Source of the DNA: Hofstenia miamia
Taxonomy: Eukaryota; Xenacoelomorpha; Acoela
DNA length: 64,000 nt
Direction of reading: 5' to 3'
Assembly: GCA_004352715.1 (NCBI GenBank)
Contig: SCFE01000059.1
Span: 1,474,977-1,538,976, forward strand
Made by a program: the position numbers and the translations under genes
Notes under the pieces: model-generated
Seen by the model: only the letters and a program-made list of their open reading frames with translations
What the model was told of the DNA's origin: nothing
Databases searched by the model: none
Shown: piece after piece, positions 33,709-45,328 of the stretch
How positions within the stretch are numbered: position 1 is the first letter of the stretch
Layout: the number at the start of each line of letters is the position of its first letter

Positions 33709-34708
33709 NNNNNNNNNNNNNNNNNNNNNNNNNNNNNNNNNNNNNNNNNNNNNNNNNNNNNNNNNNNNNNNNNNNNNNNNNNNNNNNNNNNNNNNNNNNN
33801 NNNNNNNNNNNNNNNNNNNNNNNNNNNNNNNNNNNNNNNNNNNNNNNNNNNNNNNNNNNNNNNNNNNNNNNNNNNNNNNNNNNNNNNNNNNNNNNNNNNN
33901 NNNNNNNNNNNNNNNNNNNNNNNNNNNNNNNNNNNNNNNNNNNNNNNNNNNNNNNNNNNNNNNNNNNNNNNNNNNNNNNNNNNNNNNNNNNNNNNNNNNN
34001 NNNNNNNNNNNNNNNNNNNNNNNNNNNNNNNNNNNNNNNNNNNNNNNNNNNNNNNNNNNNNNNNNNNNNNNNNNNNNNNNNNNNNNNNNNNNNNNNNNNN
34101 NNNNNNNNNNNNNNNNNNNNNNNNNNNNNNNNNNNNNNNNNNNNNNNNNNNNNNNNNNNNNNNNNNNNNNNNNNNNNNNNNNNNNNNNNNNNNNNNNNNN
34201 NNNNNNNNNNNNNNNNNNNNNNNNNNNNNNNNNNNNNNNNNNNNNNNNNNNNNNNNNNNNNNNNNNNNNNNNNNNNNNNNNNNNNNNNNNNNNNNNNNNN
34301 NNNNNNNNNNNNNNNNNNNNNNNNNNNNNNNNNNNNNNNNNNNNNNNNNNNNNNNNNNNNNNNNNNNNNNNNNNNNNNNNNNNNNNNNNNNNNNNNNNNN
34401 NNNNNNNNNNNNNNNNNNNNNNNNNNNNNNNNNNNNNNNNNNNNNNNNNNNNNNNNNNNNNNNNNNNNNNNNNNNNNNNNNNNNNNNNNNNNNNNNNNNN
34501 NNNNNNNNNNNNNNNNNNNNNNNNNNNNNNNNNNNNNNNNNNNNNNNNNNNNNNNNNNNNNNNNNNNNNNNNNNNNNNNNNNNNNNNNNNNNNNNNNNNN
34601 NNNNNNNNNNNNNNNNNNNNNNNNNNNNNNNNNNNNNNNNNNNNNNNNNNNNNNNNNNNNNNNNNNNNNNNNNNNNNNNNNNNNNNNNNNNNNNNNNNNN
34701 NNNNNNNN
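33709..34708. other. Assembly gap of exactly 1000 N
   Basis: A run of 1000 N, a length typical of an arbitrary placeholder. The start of the presenilin gene could lie here, but nothing shows it. Confidence 0.95.
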
Positions 34709-35158
34709 TTGCATCAGGCTACCCAATGAGTTTGTTTCACTATTTCTGTTTGGTTTTCCTAAAATAGTGTAATTTTCAAATTTGGAGGGGTTGGTCCGTT
34801 CAAGGCCCGCAAAATGTAAACTATTTTTATTAGAACTAAAGAAATTTTTAACGACGAGTTTGTTTTAAATTTAAAAATATTTAACGAAAGTGAGATATAG
34901 TGAAGAGTGATCATAAAAACGATACAGGCACATTTGATTTGATCATCGGGTGAACAGACGCAAGCTATGAATCTGCTTAAAGGGTATTAATAAGTCGTAA
35001 GAATGTTTAAATTATGTCTAAAAGTATCTCGTCGTGTATTTTACGGCCAATCGCATTAAAAACATCTATTTCAGTAGGTAAGCAATCTATCCGTTTTCCG
35101 GTTTGATACCAAATAATTATCATATTTTGAGTTAAGAGAAGACGATACATTGAACAGA

Positions 35159-35193
<35 letters not shown>

Positions 35194-35660
35194 AAGANNN
35201 NNNNNNNNNNNNNNNNNNNNNNNNNNNNNNNNNNNNNNNNNNNNNNNNNNNNNNNNNNNNNNNNNNNNNNNNNNNNNNNNNNNNNNNNNNNNNNNNNNNN
35301 NNNNNNNNNNNNNNNNNNNNNNNNNNNNNNNNNNNNNNNNNNNNNNNNNNNNNNNNNNNNNNNNNNNNNNNNNNNNNNNNNNNNNNNNNNNNNNNNNNNN
35401 NNNNNNNNNNNNNNNNNNTGTGTGTGTGTGTGTGTGTGTGTGTCAAGATGCAAGACTTAATGTTTTGTCAAATCAAATTTATAGTAGTTATTAGTCATTT
35501 TAGGCATTACTGTTATAACATGTTGGAATGATAGGGTAAGTGATCGTAGGTTTATTGTCGTGAATAACATTGTAGTTCGTTGAGTAAAAATAAAGAAATT
35601 TAATCTCATGTTTTGGCTCAATTACTGGCACTGCGTGATAATTGGCTAACAATTGGTAAT
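34709..35660. other. Gene-free region containing a (GT)n-bounded gap
   Basis: A GT run (35160-35191, followed by GTCAAGA) precedes a 221-N gap (35198-35418), and another GT run ending in GTCAAGA (35419-35447) follows it. The repeated (GT)nCAAGA edge suggests that the gap is artificial or much shorter than drawn. No coding signal. Confidence 0.6.
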
Positions 35661-36350
35661 AAGTAAAACTCTTAGTGTGTCTCAATCAGCGGTCCGCGGT
35701 TGCTTATCCAGAAGCAGAAAAAAATCGAAGTTGTCGTCCACGAGCAACAAAAGAGACTAGATGACGCGGCGTTGTGTTGTTGCTAAACATTCTGCATCAT
35801 CATTGTTACTCAGCTACCAACTCCTGTTAGTACTCGAACTGTTAGACGTTGATCGCAAGTTGATTTCATGCTTAAATTATATAAACCTACTACTGCACCG
35901 TGATTTTCAAAAAATCATCTTGCTGATCGAATGGAATTTTCCAAAAATGACATTCTATGAGTTTAGCGATGAAACTATTATCAAGCAGTTTTATTCATTT
36001 TTTCCAAAGTTTGCAGGCCTTCCGGAAAACGTTACGAGAATCGATACACCATTCGTCGTGTCAAACATTCGACTTCTGTGATGATTTGGGGGACATTTTC
36101 AGCAGCTAGTAGAGAAACTTTGTGGTTTTTGCCTAATAGCTGCACTGTGACAGCTTCCAATTACCCCTATGTTTTCCAAAATAAACTGCAAACAATTCGA
36201 AAGTGTAATGTTTTTGCAGCATAATGGAGCTCGTTGAAATGCTACTAGATCTGGCTTGAACAATACGACTGTTGTACATTTGTGGAGTCTACGCAAAATC
36301 GCATTGAGGCAGTTCTAAAGACAAAAGGTGGTCCAACTAAATAATGATAG
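35661..36350 (+). pseudogene. Tc1-like transposase remnant
   Basis: The N-terminal helix-turn-helix region reads SVSQSAV then NRSCRPRATKETR (about 35675-35760). The catalytic region reads YTIRRVKHSTSVMIWGTFSA (36045-36105), ETLWFLPNSCTVTASNYPYV (36115-36172), LQHNGARCNAT (36210-36245, the second-Asp region with Asp replaced by Asn) and a C-terminal NRIEAVLKTKGGPTK (36298-36342). These are Tc1/mariner blocks in order, with frameshifts. Flanking terminal inverted repeats were not identified. Confidence 0.75.
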
Positions 36351-36555
36351 AATAACAATATTGCCCTTAAAATTTTTTATTTTTTATTAAAATATACCTA
36401 GTATAATCATACATTATGTCAAACTAGGTTTTAGCAAATATATACGATTATGCTATACTATTGGCCAGCATGAGAGTTTCCACCTTGTAGAAAGACGTTT
36501 GTGACTTTCACGTTGAGTAGCATTATTTTAGGTGGGTACTACAGTTTTCCCGTTT
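36351..36555. other. AT-rich spacer
   Basis: No feature recognised. Confidence 0.4.
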
Positions 36556-37469
36556 TAATATCCGAAATGTGCATTCAAATATCCGAAGTGTGCATACAAT
36601 TATTCGACCTGGATTTTTATTGTGGTTAATTGAATTACACATTTTAGTTTAATTTTTCTAAAACATTTCAAGTAGGCTGGTATCTCAAGTGTACACACCT
36701 GTGTGCATGTACACACCCATTATTGTAGATTTGTTTTTAACATGGAATAATTGATTTATTAAAACACGATCGCAAATGGCGCGTAAGGCGTTGGTAACAT
36801 TGAAATATAAGATCAGATTCAAGGGCGGTTTGGCACCTATTCATTCAAATTTAGAAACGTAAAAAACTTAGTAGCTGGTATTATTAACTCACTTTATCTA
36901 AGCACAACCTAGTAGATATTTAATTTTACTAAATTGATGAAGTAATATTGACCAGAGAAAAAATCAGGTTTTGTCCATGAATCAGTTTTTGCCTCTTCGC
37001 TCTTGTTTGTTGACATATTTACAAAACGAGCTGTAGTTCATGTTTTACTATAATGAATTTTTTGAATAAATGTGGGTGCCCCTGAAAGTAGGAGCTTGTA
37101 AGCATATGTTTTTTGGCGCTTGAGCCCGCCAGTGTCCACAAGGTAAAAATCGGCCGCTTGCCCCCATCTGCAAAACATTTTATCTAGCCGCGTTCGTCTG
37201 TATAAATTTATACACATCTGCATAAATGTTGATCTCAGCAGTAACATTTAATGAACACAGGACTGTACAAGCAAGAGTGACTTAATTTAAATCAAACTTG
37301 AAAAAATGAACTTTTTATTCATTGGAAACAAAAAAATTGAAAATAGGTATTTTACCAAAAATTTTTGAAATACAATTCAAAATTGAAAGTCAAATAATTG
37401 AATGCACACTTCGAGTAACTGAATGCACAAGTCGGATTATTGTATGCACAGTTCTGATAATTGAGTACA
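36556..37469. repeat. Inverted clusters of a ~22-bp repeat
   Basis: The left cluster (36560-36611) contains TATCCGAAATGTGCATTCAA and ATCCGAAGTGTGCATACAAT. The right cluster (37392-37466) has the reverse complement three times (TTGAATGCACACTTCGAG, CTGAATGCACAAGTCGG, TTGTATGCACAGTTCTG). Inward-facing subterminal repeats like these are common in non-autonomous DNA transposons. The hAT MITE at 37478 begins immediately beyond the right cluster. No protein is encoded between. Confidence 0.7.
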
Positions 37470-37477
37470 CTCTATAG

Positions 37478-38550
37478 CAGGCTTTCTGTTTATTGTATTG
37501 ACAATACAATAATTGTCAATAATATTGTTGCAATAATTGTATTGTTCAGCAAAAAAGTATTGCAATTATTTATTGTTGAAGAAAAATTATTGACAATTAT
37601 TGATCATTACATGCACTATGTACGTGTCGTACGCCTATTCCCAATAAACATAGACCTGTCGTAACGACGTCGCTGAACGACATAATAACGGCACTAAAAC
37701 TACATTAAAAAACAACGTCTTTTCACAATTAAACGACAAACTATCAATAAAAATGCATTGGTTAAAAAATTTATTTTCAAATTGTCATAATACTAAAATT
37801 ATTCCTATTTTTAAATATTGTTTGCTAGACGGAATTATACACTGCCACTAATCCGCACTATAAACGCCACTCAAACAATTCGACGCCTATTAAACGTCAG
37901 TACACCACAAAAACGACGTCGTTACAACAGTTCTATGTTTACTGGGTTCCCACCCAGTTTTTAGCTTTACTCAAAAGGAAAAACAGCTTGCCTCATCAAA
38001 TCAAAACAATTTACAAATCAAAGCCTTAATCACTAATCCTTCAAAACCATGGGCAATTAATGAACTGAGTAAACAAATCAGCAGGATTGCTGAAAGAGTT
38101 GCTGAATGCAGATGGCGTTCATTTTTGCTAGACACGATGGCCAGCCTGCATACCAGGATGGTTGGCGGATCAAAACATCCATCAATATGGCTATGGCTAT
38201 AGTATCCAGTACCGCAATTTGCGATGCAAAATGAGCTATAGCTATACAGTGGACTTACCTAATTAGTATCTGGCTAATTAGTACTACTCGCTAAATAGTA
38301 GAAATTCTGTGGTCCCGACTATTTTACACTAGAAAACCACCGGCTGTCAATGTTACTGTTACTACAATAATTTAGATATTAGTTATGCAAAGGGTTGAAA
38401 TATTGTACAATAATTGAAATATTGTGCAATAATTGCAATTATATATTGTCAAAAATTTCAATATTGCAATAATTTATTGTTTAAATTTATAATTTATTGT
38501 TTAAATTTTTTGGCAACAATATTATTGCAATACAATAAACGGAAAGCCTA
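37478..38550. mobile_element. Non-autonomous hAT element (MITE), 1073 bp
   Basis: Ends are CAGGCTTTCTGTTTATTGTA and, inverted, TAGGCTTTCCGTTTATTGTA. Both are followed by ATTG/CAATAAT-rich subterminal sequence. A perfect 8-bp target duplication CTCTATAG lies at 37470-37477 and 38551-38558. Eight-base duplications and such ends are hAT hallmarks. It encodes no transposase and carries a second inverted-repeat element at 37640-37946. Confidence 0.88.
37640..37946. mobile_element. Nested inverted-repeat element, 307 bp
   Basis: Terminal inverted repeats of about 33 bp: left CCCAATAAACATAGACCTGT then CGTAACGACGTCG; right, inverted, CCCAGTAAACATAGAACTGT then TGTAACGACGTCG. The interior is non-coding and rich in ACGACGT/AACGAC phrases. 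A clear target duplication is not visible (flanks ATT and TTC), so the superfamily is not assigned. Confidence 0.75.
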
Positions 38551-38673
38551 CTCTATAGAAACCAGGTGGAATTCACTGTAAGATATGCTTTCTTATTTTG
38601 AGAATGGAGATTGTGCTTCTTGTCTCTCAACTACAAATTGTACTGGTACTGAATGACATGCTGCTTAAGTAGC

Positions 38674-39040
38674 GTACAAACTTACAATTTTGCGCGCAAC
38701 CTTTCTTAATTTAATGAGGCGCACAACAAAATTTGGAAGTGTGTACGCGATTCCAACTTTGTTGTGAACTTTAAATTCATATATTACGATTTTGACGTTT
38801 CTCACAGAGAAAGAAGTTACCCGCGCATTATTATTTACATAAATGATTAAAATTTCGCAAGATCCTTTTAAATCGAAGTCTTCTTTCTTCAGACTGTATA
38901 GGTTGTAGTGCATTTTACTGGTAGATTTATTTTTTTTAAAAATGACAAATATAATTCAACCAAAAAGTTGTTTCTACGCCAATATTTTTGTTGGGAAATT
39001 TATAATTACCCAAAAAGTTGCGCGCAAAGTAAGTGTGTAC
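38674..39040. mobile_element. Inverted-repeat MITE candidate with GCGCGC ends
   Basis: The left end GTACAAACTTACAATTTTGC..GCGCAAC is mirrored by the right end, which inverted reads GTACACACTTACTTTGCGCG..CAAC. The inner part is AT-rich. It lies directly against the hAT transposase fragment at 39041. The target duplication is unclear. Confidence 0.6.
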
Positions 39041-39310
39041 TCTACTTTAAACCAGGGGCAATTGATTTACTTGAGGCTTTGACCCATATTTCAGAAGATC
39101 TCGGCATGTTTGAAAGGGAGTCCACCACAGCTGGAAATGCTGAAAACGTGTGGAAAAATATTCTGCAAAATGCCATAGATCATTCAACGAAAATCTTGTG
39201 AAATGGATGGATGATGCCATGTCGCCTTCTTTTTTTAGCTGCTGCCTGGCTTTTGGACCATCGATATCACGGAACGGCGTTAACTCCTAAGGAAATACAC
39301 AGCTTTTTGT
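39041..39310 (+). pseudogene. hAT transposase fragment
   Basis: The plus-strand frame gives GAIDLLEALTHISEDLGMFE and ENVWKNILQNAIDHSTKI (to about 39200), then after a frameshift LAAAWLLDHRYHGTALTPKE (39238-39297). The last block corresponds to the A-x-x-LDPRYRG-x-x-LT region of hAT transposases. Only about 85 codons remain. It lies upstream of the first recognised presenilin exon. Confidence 0.55.
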
Positions 39311-39630
39311 TTTTAGTACCACTGTCCACTTACATAGTTCAAACACAATAAAGTCACAACGGGCACATAAATTGAAAACAAATATACCATTCGATCCCTG
39401 TAACTTTCCTCTTTCGGATAATCGATTTTCTACTGTAATGTGAAAAAGATTATTGTCTAAATGTTAATTCTTCGGCTTAAATGAACCATAATCATGTTGT
39501 TTCCAAACTATTATGTAAAAGTTAATTACCCAATGTATTATATTACATCTTTAGCAGTAATATCTGAACTTTGAATAATTAAAAAGCTTTCCATTTTAAT
39601 TACATATTTTTTACAATGTGATTTATTTAG
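39311..39630. other. Sequence upstream of presenilin exon A, probably intron
   Basis: AT-rich; ends in the acceptor GTGATTTATTTAG. No other signal. Confidence 0.6.
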
Positions 39631-39794
39631 TCACAATCTGTTAATGATGCTGTAATTGTCAGGAAGAAACGGCTACGAAAAAAATATGGCCCGCGTCACT
39701 TTGTGCAAATTTTTTGGCCAGTTACTATATGTTTATCTCTTGTTGTAATTCCTTCAAAGCTACTCGTAGTAGATGGAATCGAATTTTCGCAAAC
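39631..39794 (+). CDS. psen: Presenilin exon A (TM1)
   Basis: Presenilin is the aspartyl-protease subunit of gamma-secretase, which cuts Notch, APP and other membrane proteins inside the bilayer. This exon, between acceptor TTTATTTAG and donor GTGAGC, is open throughout and encodes a basic stretch RKKRLRKKYGPRHFVQ, then FWPVTICLSLVVIPSKLLVV as TM1, then DGIEFSQ. It aligns with the vertebrate KYGAKHV..LFVPVTLCM region without gaps. It ends after two bases of a Thr codon (phase 2), matched by the phase-2 start of the next exon. Exons for the variable N-terminus were not found upstream; they may lie in or near the 33709-34708 gap. Confidence 0.9.
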
Positions 39795-40955
39795 GTGAGC
39801 ATTTTTATATTGTGAAAATTGAAAATAGTGATTTGTAAAATACAATATAGAAGGAATTCTAATTCTAATATTAATTATTCCTTGTATGCTCACAACTTGT
39901 TAGATCGTGGAGTTTTTCAATTAGATAAACCAGTTCCTCAGGCTGTGAAAATTTCCTAGATTGGTGTTACTACCTGCTAATAATGAAAGGTGTTTCTCTT
40001 TAGCAGCGTTCTTATCTGTCAAGTTTACAAATCACATATAAATGATTTCTATCCAAGGCTGACTAATTTTGATTCGAACATAATAATAGTTGCATTTATT
40101 AAATTTTTAAGTGAACAAAAATGTTTGATGTAATTTACGTCGCCAGTAACGTGAAAAATTTTTCGCATGGTAATTGGATATATTAATGAAAATTGCGAAA
40201 TTGGTCTTAACCTACATCTTTATGATACTTTACTAAAGGTCTGCTTATTAACGATTATTGGCGGCAATTTGACTTAAAGGGTTTTAAATACTTGTTGGTA
40301 ATACCTTTTATAAAAAGTTCTTCTTCACCCCTTTCATGATTATGCAATTCCTACATTACATACTTCAAAAGTTTTCTCTCCATAAATTTTGTTATGAATA
40401 TTTCACTTTTATGTAAAACTAATCTATTAACCTTACGAAATATTTCCCTCGAATAAGTCAATGATGCAAGCTGGTTATAGAATTTTTGCAAATATAAATG
40501 TATTAATGCACTATAATTTAACTCCGCATAGAGTAGCTTTTACTTTGAAACTTTTGTTCGCATTGTTCGAATAATTTTTCCAAGTTTACTAAGAAATTTG
40601 AAAATATTGGGATATTGATATATTCCTGGTGTATGCGCTCACATGTTGCGACGAAAATTTGAACTAAAGACAATCGTTATGCCTATTTTGTCAAATATAT
40701 AGGGTATTTCCTTCACTAAAGCAGTCTGAAGCCCATTGAAGCAATAATTAATCCCAACTCCATATCGAGCAAAAATGATAAGTTGATAAGCACTAAACCG
40801 AGTAATTGTCGATTTGAATTTAGTTGCATTTTGGAAAATTCATCTGAACAAGAGTTTATAATCAATGTATCCTTTTATATGATGCAATATCTTCTTTATT
40901 ATTAACAAGATCCTTTACTAATTTTATTATTAATAACATTTATGTGCATTTTTAG
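39795..40955. other. Presenilin intron A-B (1161 bp)
   Basis: Starts GTGAGC, ends TGCATTTTTAG. AT-rich; no transposon recognised in it. Confidence 0.8.
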
Positions 40956-41100
40956 GAATCAACCATTCGCAAATGGAAATGTCATGGTCGAAAATTCTTC
41001 AATTTTTTCCAACGCAATTGTTCTAGCCTCTCTTCTAGTTCTAAGTGTTACAGTGTCCACTTTCGTTCTAGTATTACTGTACAAGTTTAAATGTTACAAG
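40956..41100 (+). CDS. psen: Presenilin exon B (TM2)
   Basis: The 145-bp exon begins with the last base of a codon (phase 2) and ends on a codon boundary (phase 0). It encodes NQPFANGNVMVENSSIF, then AIVLASLLVLSVTVSTFVLV as TM2, then LLYKFKCYK, matching the LYKYRCYK of vertebrate presenilins just before their intron. Relative to the human protein I count one extra residue in the loop before TM2. The donor is AAG/GTTTTA. Confidence 0.92.
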
Positions 41101-43880
41101 GTTTTACATTTATTTAGTTCTTACTAGTTTAATAGTATTTGTACATTGTGCTTGAGCTGTACATTCTGGGTTGCACAATTGCAATTGTATTTGAAAAAGA
41201 TGTAATTGGGCATTTGTAGTCAAGGATTATTGAATTGATATGCAGTGAATTCTCACTTGGGCGCTCTGACTGAATATCTTTGCTGTAGCGTACCATTCCT
41301 GGCTTTTGGTAACATGTTTTCACAAAAGCGCTGCAGATATTTTCAAGAATGGGCTGCAGTGTGTTTTCATGTAGTGCACCACTGTAGTGAGATAATTGAG
41401 CATCGCTTGCTAAATTTCAGACTGCTCATTTTGCCCTCCGAAAAACAGAACAATCGGGCATTGTAGTAAATTTATAAAAATCAACCAATAAAATATCAAG
41501 ATAAAATTTGATTCACTCTCGTGAAAACACATAACCAATAATATAATGCGAAGATTTTCTTCAGCAACACCTTGAGAAATACTATATCTCTAAGTTGAAA
41601 GAAAATTTGGTCCTCATTTTGTTACTTTTCCTAAACATGTATTAAGAAAACGAATCATTAAAAGTGGTATTAAGTTTGACTATTTTTTAGATATCTCCGT
41701 TTTTTTCCACAAAATCAACATTTTCTAAATTACATCCTGCGATCAATAAGTTGTTCGTAAATATTTGTTTATATTTCACATATTTGTTCGGTATACAATT
41801 ACATTTATTACCCAAAGCACCATTGTGACCAATTTGAACCAATGTTTCTAGAAGAAACATATTTAAGTCGAACTTCATTTATGTTGTGGTTCTTCTAATC
41901 AACATTATTGGAAAAATGTTCGAATACATTAAGACAATCCACAATACGCAAACAATTATAAAATTCTCATTAGAAATTCCTAAACTTAATTATCTTTTAA
42001 GAAAAGACACGCAAATTTTGGTTAAATTGTGAGTGCAAATTGTCGTAGTTCTCACATCCTAAATCTTAAGAAGCTAGGGGTCTTTTCCAAAAAATAGTAT
42101 TGATATCTAAGAGTAATTTTGCAAACAAGTTTGGTAGATTCATAAATTTTATAGCGAACCAATATGCATTATCCTTTCCACTTGATTATCCAAAACTCAT
42201 AAATGTTGATCAATGCACATGGCATCAATTTTGTTTTTTCAAGCACTTCTTATCACTGTGCACTTTTTTTTCTCCTAGCAGCATTGCGAATATTTATGGT
42301 TAATTGAAATATGTTTAATTCTATTATGACATGTCTAATATCATTTAAGAAAACTGTTAGCTTTTCATGAAATCTTTTTTCTTCAAAATGCAAAATGATT
42401 CCTCTTATCAATTCACTGATAATTATAGGGGGTCCAAATATAGCGATTTTTGACATCTTGTTGCTGCTATCTAAATGATACAACTTAGGCATCATTTTGA
42501 ATAATATTGGAAAGGGTAGCTTAAACCCGTATTCAAAAATATTGTATTTGTTTGATGAACTGTGACTTATTACTTAAAGCGGCAGTGTGCTTTGCAATGC
42601 GAAAAAAGACATTTTTAGGCAGCTCTTTGGCTATCAAGCCAAATATCATTATTTTATCACACGAAAAGCTGTAGTCAAGGAAAGTATTAAACAAACCAAC
42701 GCAGAGGCATTGGTTTCCTGATGTGGGGATCTCAGTGACGAACAGTGATCAAGGATATGAGTTAGCCATGAAGAAATTTAAAATGTTGCAAACAGACAGT
42801 TAGAATGCACTTTAGTATTTGCTAAAAACTATAGAATATAACACTAATTGAAACGCGAATGGGAAGACATTCTCCCACGTCATTCTATATTGCTCACCTT
42901 GATTAGTCTGTTTTTCAAAATTAAGTGTTAAAATAATTGTTTACTTTGTTAACAAAGTATCTTTCTTTATCATTGTAGTAAATATATTTTTCACATCTGG
43001 ATAACCATGATTTTGAAATCTTTATCTTACATGAAATCAAACATATGTTTTAAAAATAGAATAGACTATCTAAGAAACTGATTTCCCCAGCTTTTATCAA
43101 CACATTCAAATGCTTCTTCCAATCTCATTTAAAATGAGATTCGTAACAAAATATTTCTGATCAGAGTAAAATTATTAGTATGAGGCAGATACTGTGAAAC
43201 AATAAGAATAATATATATTTGTTTTTTTTCAGTTTGCAATCAAGGTCGTTATGACAGTGTAAAGCGATCTTCTTTATTAAGACTAATGAAGATGCAACTA
43301 CAAGTTTTAGAAGATTCCTAATATTTAGAGAGAAAAGGCAACATTTTTGGTGGGGTTAATGAAACAACACTTAACCTTCTCAGAACAATGCATAAATATC
43401 CTAAGATCGAAAGTTTGTGATGATTATTATATCAGTAATTTCTGCATGTGTGTGTGTTATTTAATGCGCCACCTAGCAAAGAGAATAGCAAGCAGGGATT
43501 CGTTGTAAGCAAATTAGATTCTGATGCGCATCCAAGTCATCATTGAGACCTACCAGGCTTCAGGTCTGTAGGGCATACTACGTATCAAGAGGGGTTGCCA
43601 TACATAAGATAGGGTTGAGTCGAAAAATAGTATAATAATTATCAACTGTGAATAAACGCATTTTTACTCTTATATTTAGTGCTACTGGGGTATATTCAGC
43701 ACTACATGCTGATTATTTTACCATCTTTTAAAAATAAGTAGTTTAGCTTAAAAAGAACGCTTGATATATTTTAACATTTATGGAGTCTCTGAATAGCTTA
43801 CTTGGATTATTACAATAGAGGCGTCGATGACTTTTCGCAGTGTAAGGAAGTACGACGAAACACTAATAGGGGATCATGTT
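41101..43880. other. Presenilin intron B-C, first part
   Basis: About 2.8 kb with no recognised element. The open frame 41245-41466 has no domain, and short runs near 42600-42800 look like a worn coding remnant that I cannot assign. The intron continues to 46334. Confidence 0.5.
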
Positions 43881-43884
43881 TTAA

Positions 43885-44738
43885 CACTAGAACTGCCAAC
43901 ATTTTTATATTACATTAACTACCAACATGGGTCAATTGACCCATGATATAATATACATGCTATGTAATGGGTAGACTGTCAAAATACTGGATATAATTAA
44001 TTTGATGGATAGGAATATGTTTTATATATAATATTTGTTCAAAATTTTGCACTGTGTACATAAAAATTTCGCACCAAAGATGATTTTATTATCTTAATTG
44101 TTTTTGAATGTGCGTATTTATATATTTTTTAACATAGCTTATGATGTCATCCCCTACATCGGTAAGGATAAAACATGTGGAGACACTATGCGTACCCAGC
44201 ATGTTGTCCTACAATTGATGGCCTCATACTCACACAGTAGATTATCTGTAACTACAGACAACTGTTTTACATCATATGAACTGTCACAAAAACTTCTCAA
44301 GCAATCAATAACAATGACAGGAACAATCCGAGCCAGTTGCAACTATCTAAAAAAAGTACTGTCAGATCTGTCAAAAGAACAAAACTCGCATCACCTCTTT
44401 TTCTTGAAATTCTTGAGTTTGTAGTACTTGTTCAAGTCAAATTTCTAAAAAGTGTGAATATTATTTATTTACTATTAAAATTTACGTGAAATGTATCATT
44501 TAGCTTGTCATAATTCCCACTTTTTCCTGTTTATATTCAGAATTTTACAAATAGTTCAAATAACCCATTGTGGTAGTTCATGATAATTCATAAAAAATAA
44601 TGCTTGCTATGACAATGATTGCTATTAAATTTGAATGGAAATCATTTTATAATTTTTTAGGAAGGTACTAAAACACCTGTCCTATAAGCAATGCAAAATT
44701 TTTTATTGGGGCAATTGACCCATGTGGTAGTTCTAGGG
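43885..44738 (+). mobile_element. Internally deleted piggyBac element, 854 bp
   Basis: Flanked by the TTAA target duplication at 43881-43884 and 44739-44742. The ends are CACTAGAACTGCCAAC and, inverted, CCCTAGAACTACCACA, with GGGTCAATTGACCC-like subterminal palindromes on both sides (43928, 44708). Between them is a transposase fragment. TTAA insertion and CCCTAGAA-type ends identify the superfamily. The element lies in a presenilin intron. Confidence 0.9.
44125..44360 (+). pseudogene. piggyBac transposase fragment
   Basis: The frame gives YDVIPYIGKDKTCGDTM, VVLQLMASYSHSRLSVTTDN and CFTSYELSQKLL..ITMTGTIRAS. This is the part of the DDE_Tnp_1_7 core holding the VDNFFTS-like third catalytic Asp and the GTIR block. 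About 78 codons remain; the N-terminal and C-terminal parts are missing, so it is inactive. The pieces before YDV and after the GTIR block are not recognisable. Confidence 0.85.
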
Positions 44739-44742
44739 TTAA

Positions 44743-45284
44743 TAAATAGTTCACTATTTCTTTGGACGATATCTTTATTTGAATTTCATTCCACAACACA
44801 TTTAACCCTAATATTTCGAAATTTATACACGAATTAACAGCACACTCAGAATTACAAGCAGTCAAGGACACAACAGTTATAAATGTATGTCAATTGCATC
44901 AAACCCCTTACAATCAAAGAGCTAGATAGTCAGAAAAAGTATTGTAAGAAATTGAAAGGAATTGTACATTTCATCTTGAAAAATGATTTGGCTTAGCGTA
45001 GACGAGTAAATGCTCAGTTCATGCACTTTTATTCTCAATTTCCAAAACTTTCTGTTAATGAATTCCATTGCTCAACTTACTAGTAGCAAGCCTAAAATAT
45101 TTGGTAATGTAATGCCAATGACAATGAGAATAACAGGACGCCGAACAAATGTAATAATGTGAATGGTATGTAAGCATACATTAAATTATGTATTTTCATA
45201 GTTGAATTTAGACAATCAACAGGAAACAATATCATAGATGCAATTTTGTACCATTGACTTTGTGAATTTATGTCTTTTATAAAT

Positions 45285-45328
<44 letters not shown>

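Noticed and set aside
33636-34772. Long open frame through the 1000-N gap
   Set aside because: Almost all codons are N; the sequenced ends show no recognised domain.
35007-35531. Frames with Cys-Val or Thr-His repeats
   Set aside because: They are translations of the (GT)n/(AC)n microsatellite and an N run.
41245-41466. 73-codon Cys-rich frame in a presenilin intron
   Set aside because: No splice sites that fit the presenilin phases and no similarity; likely chance.
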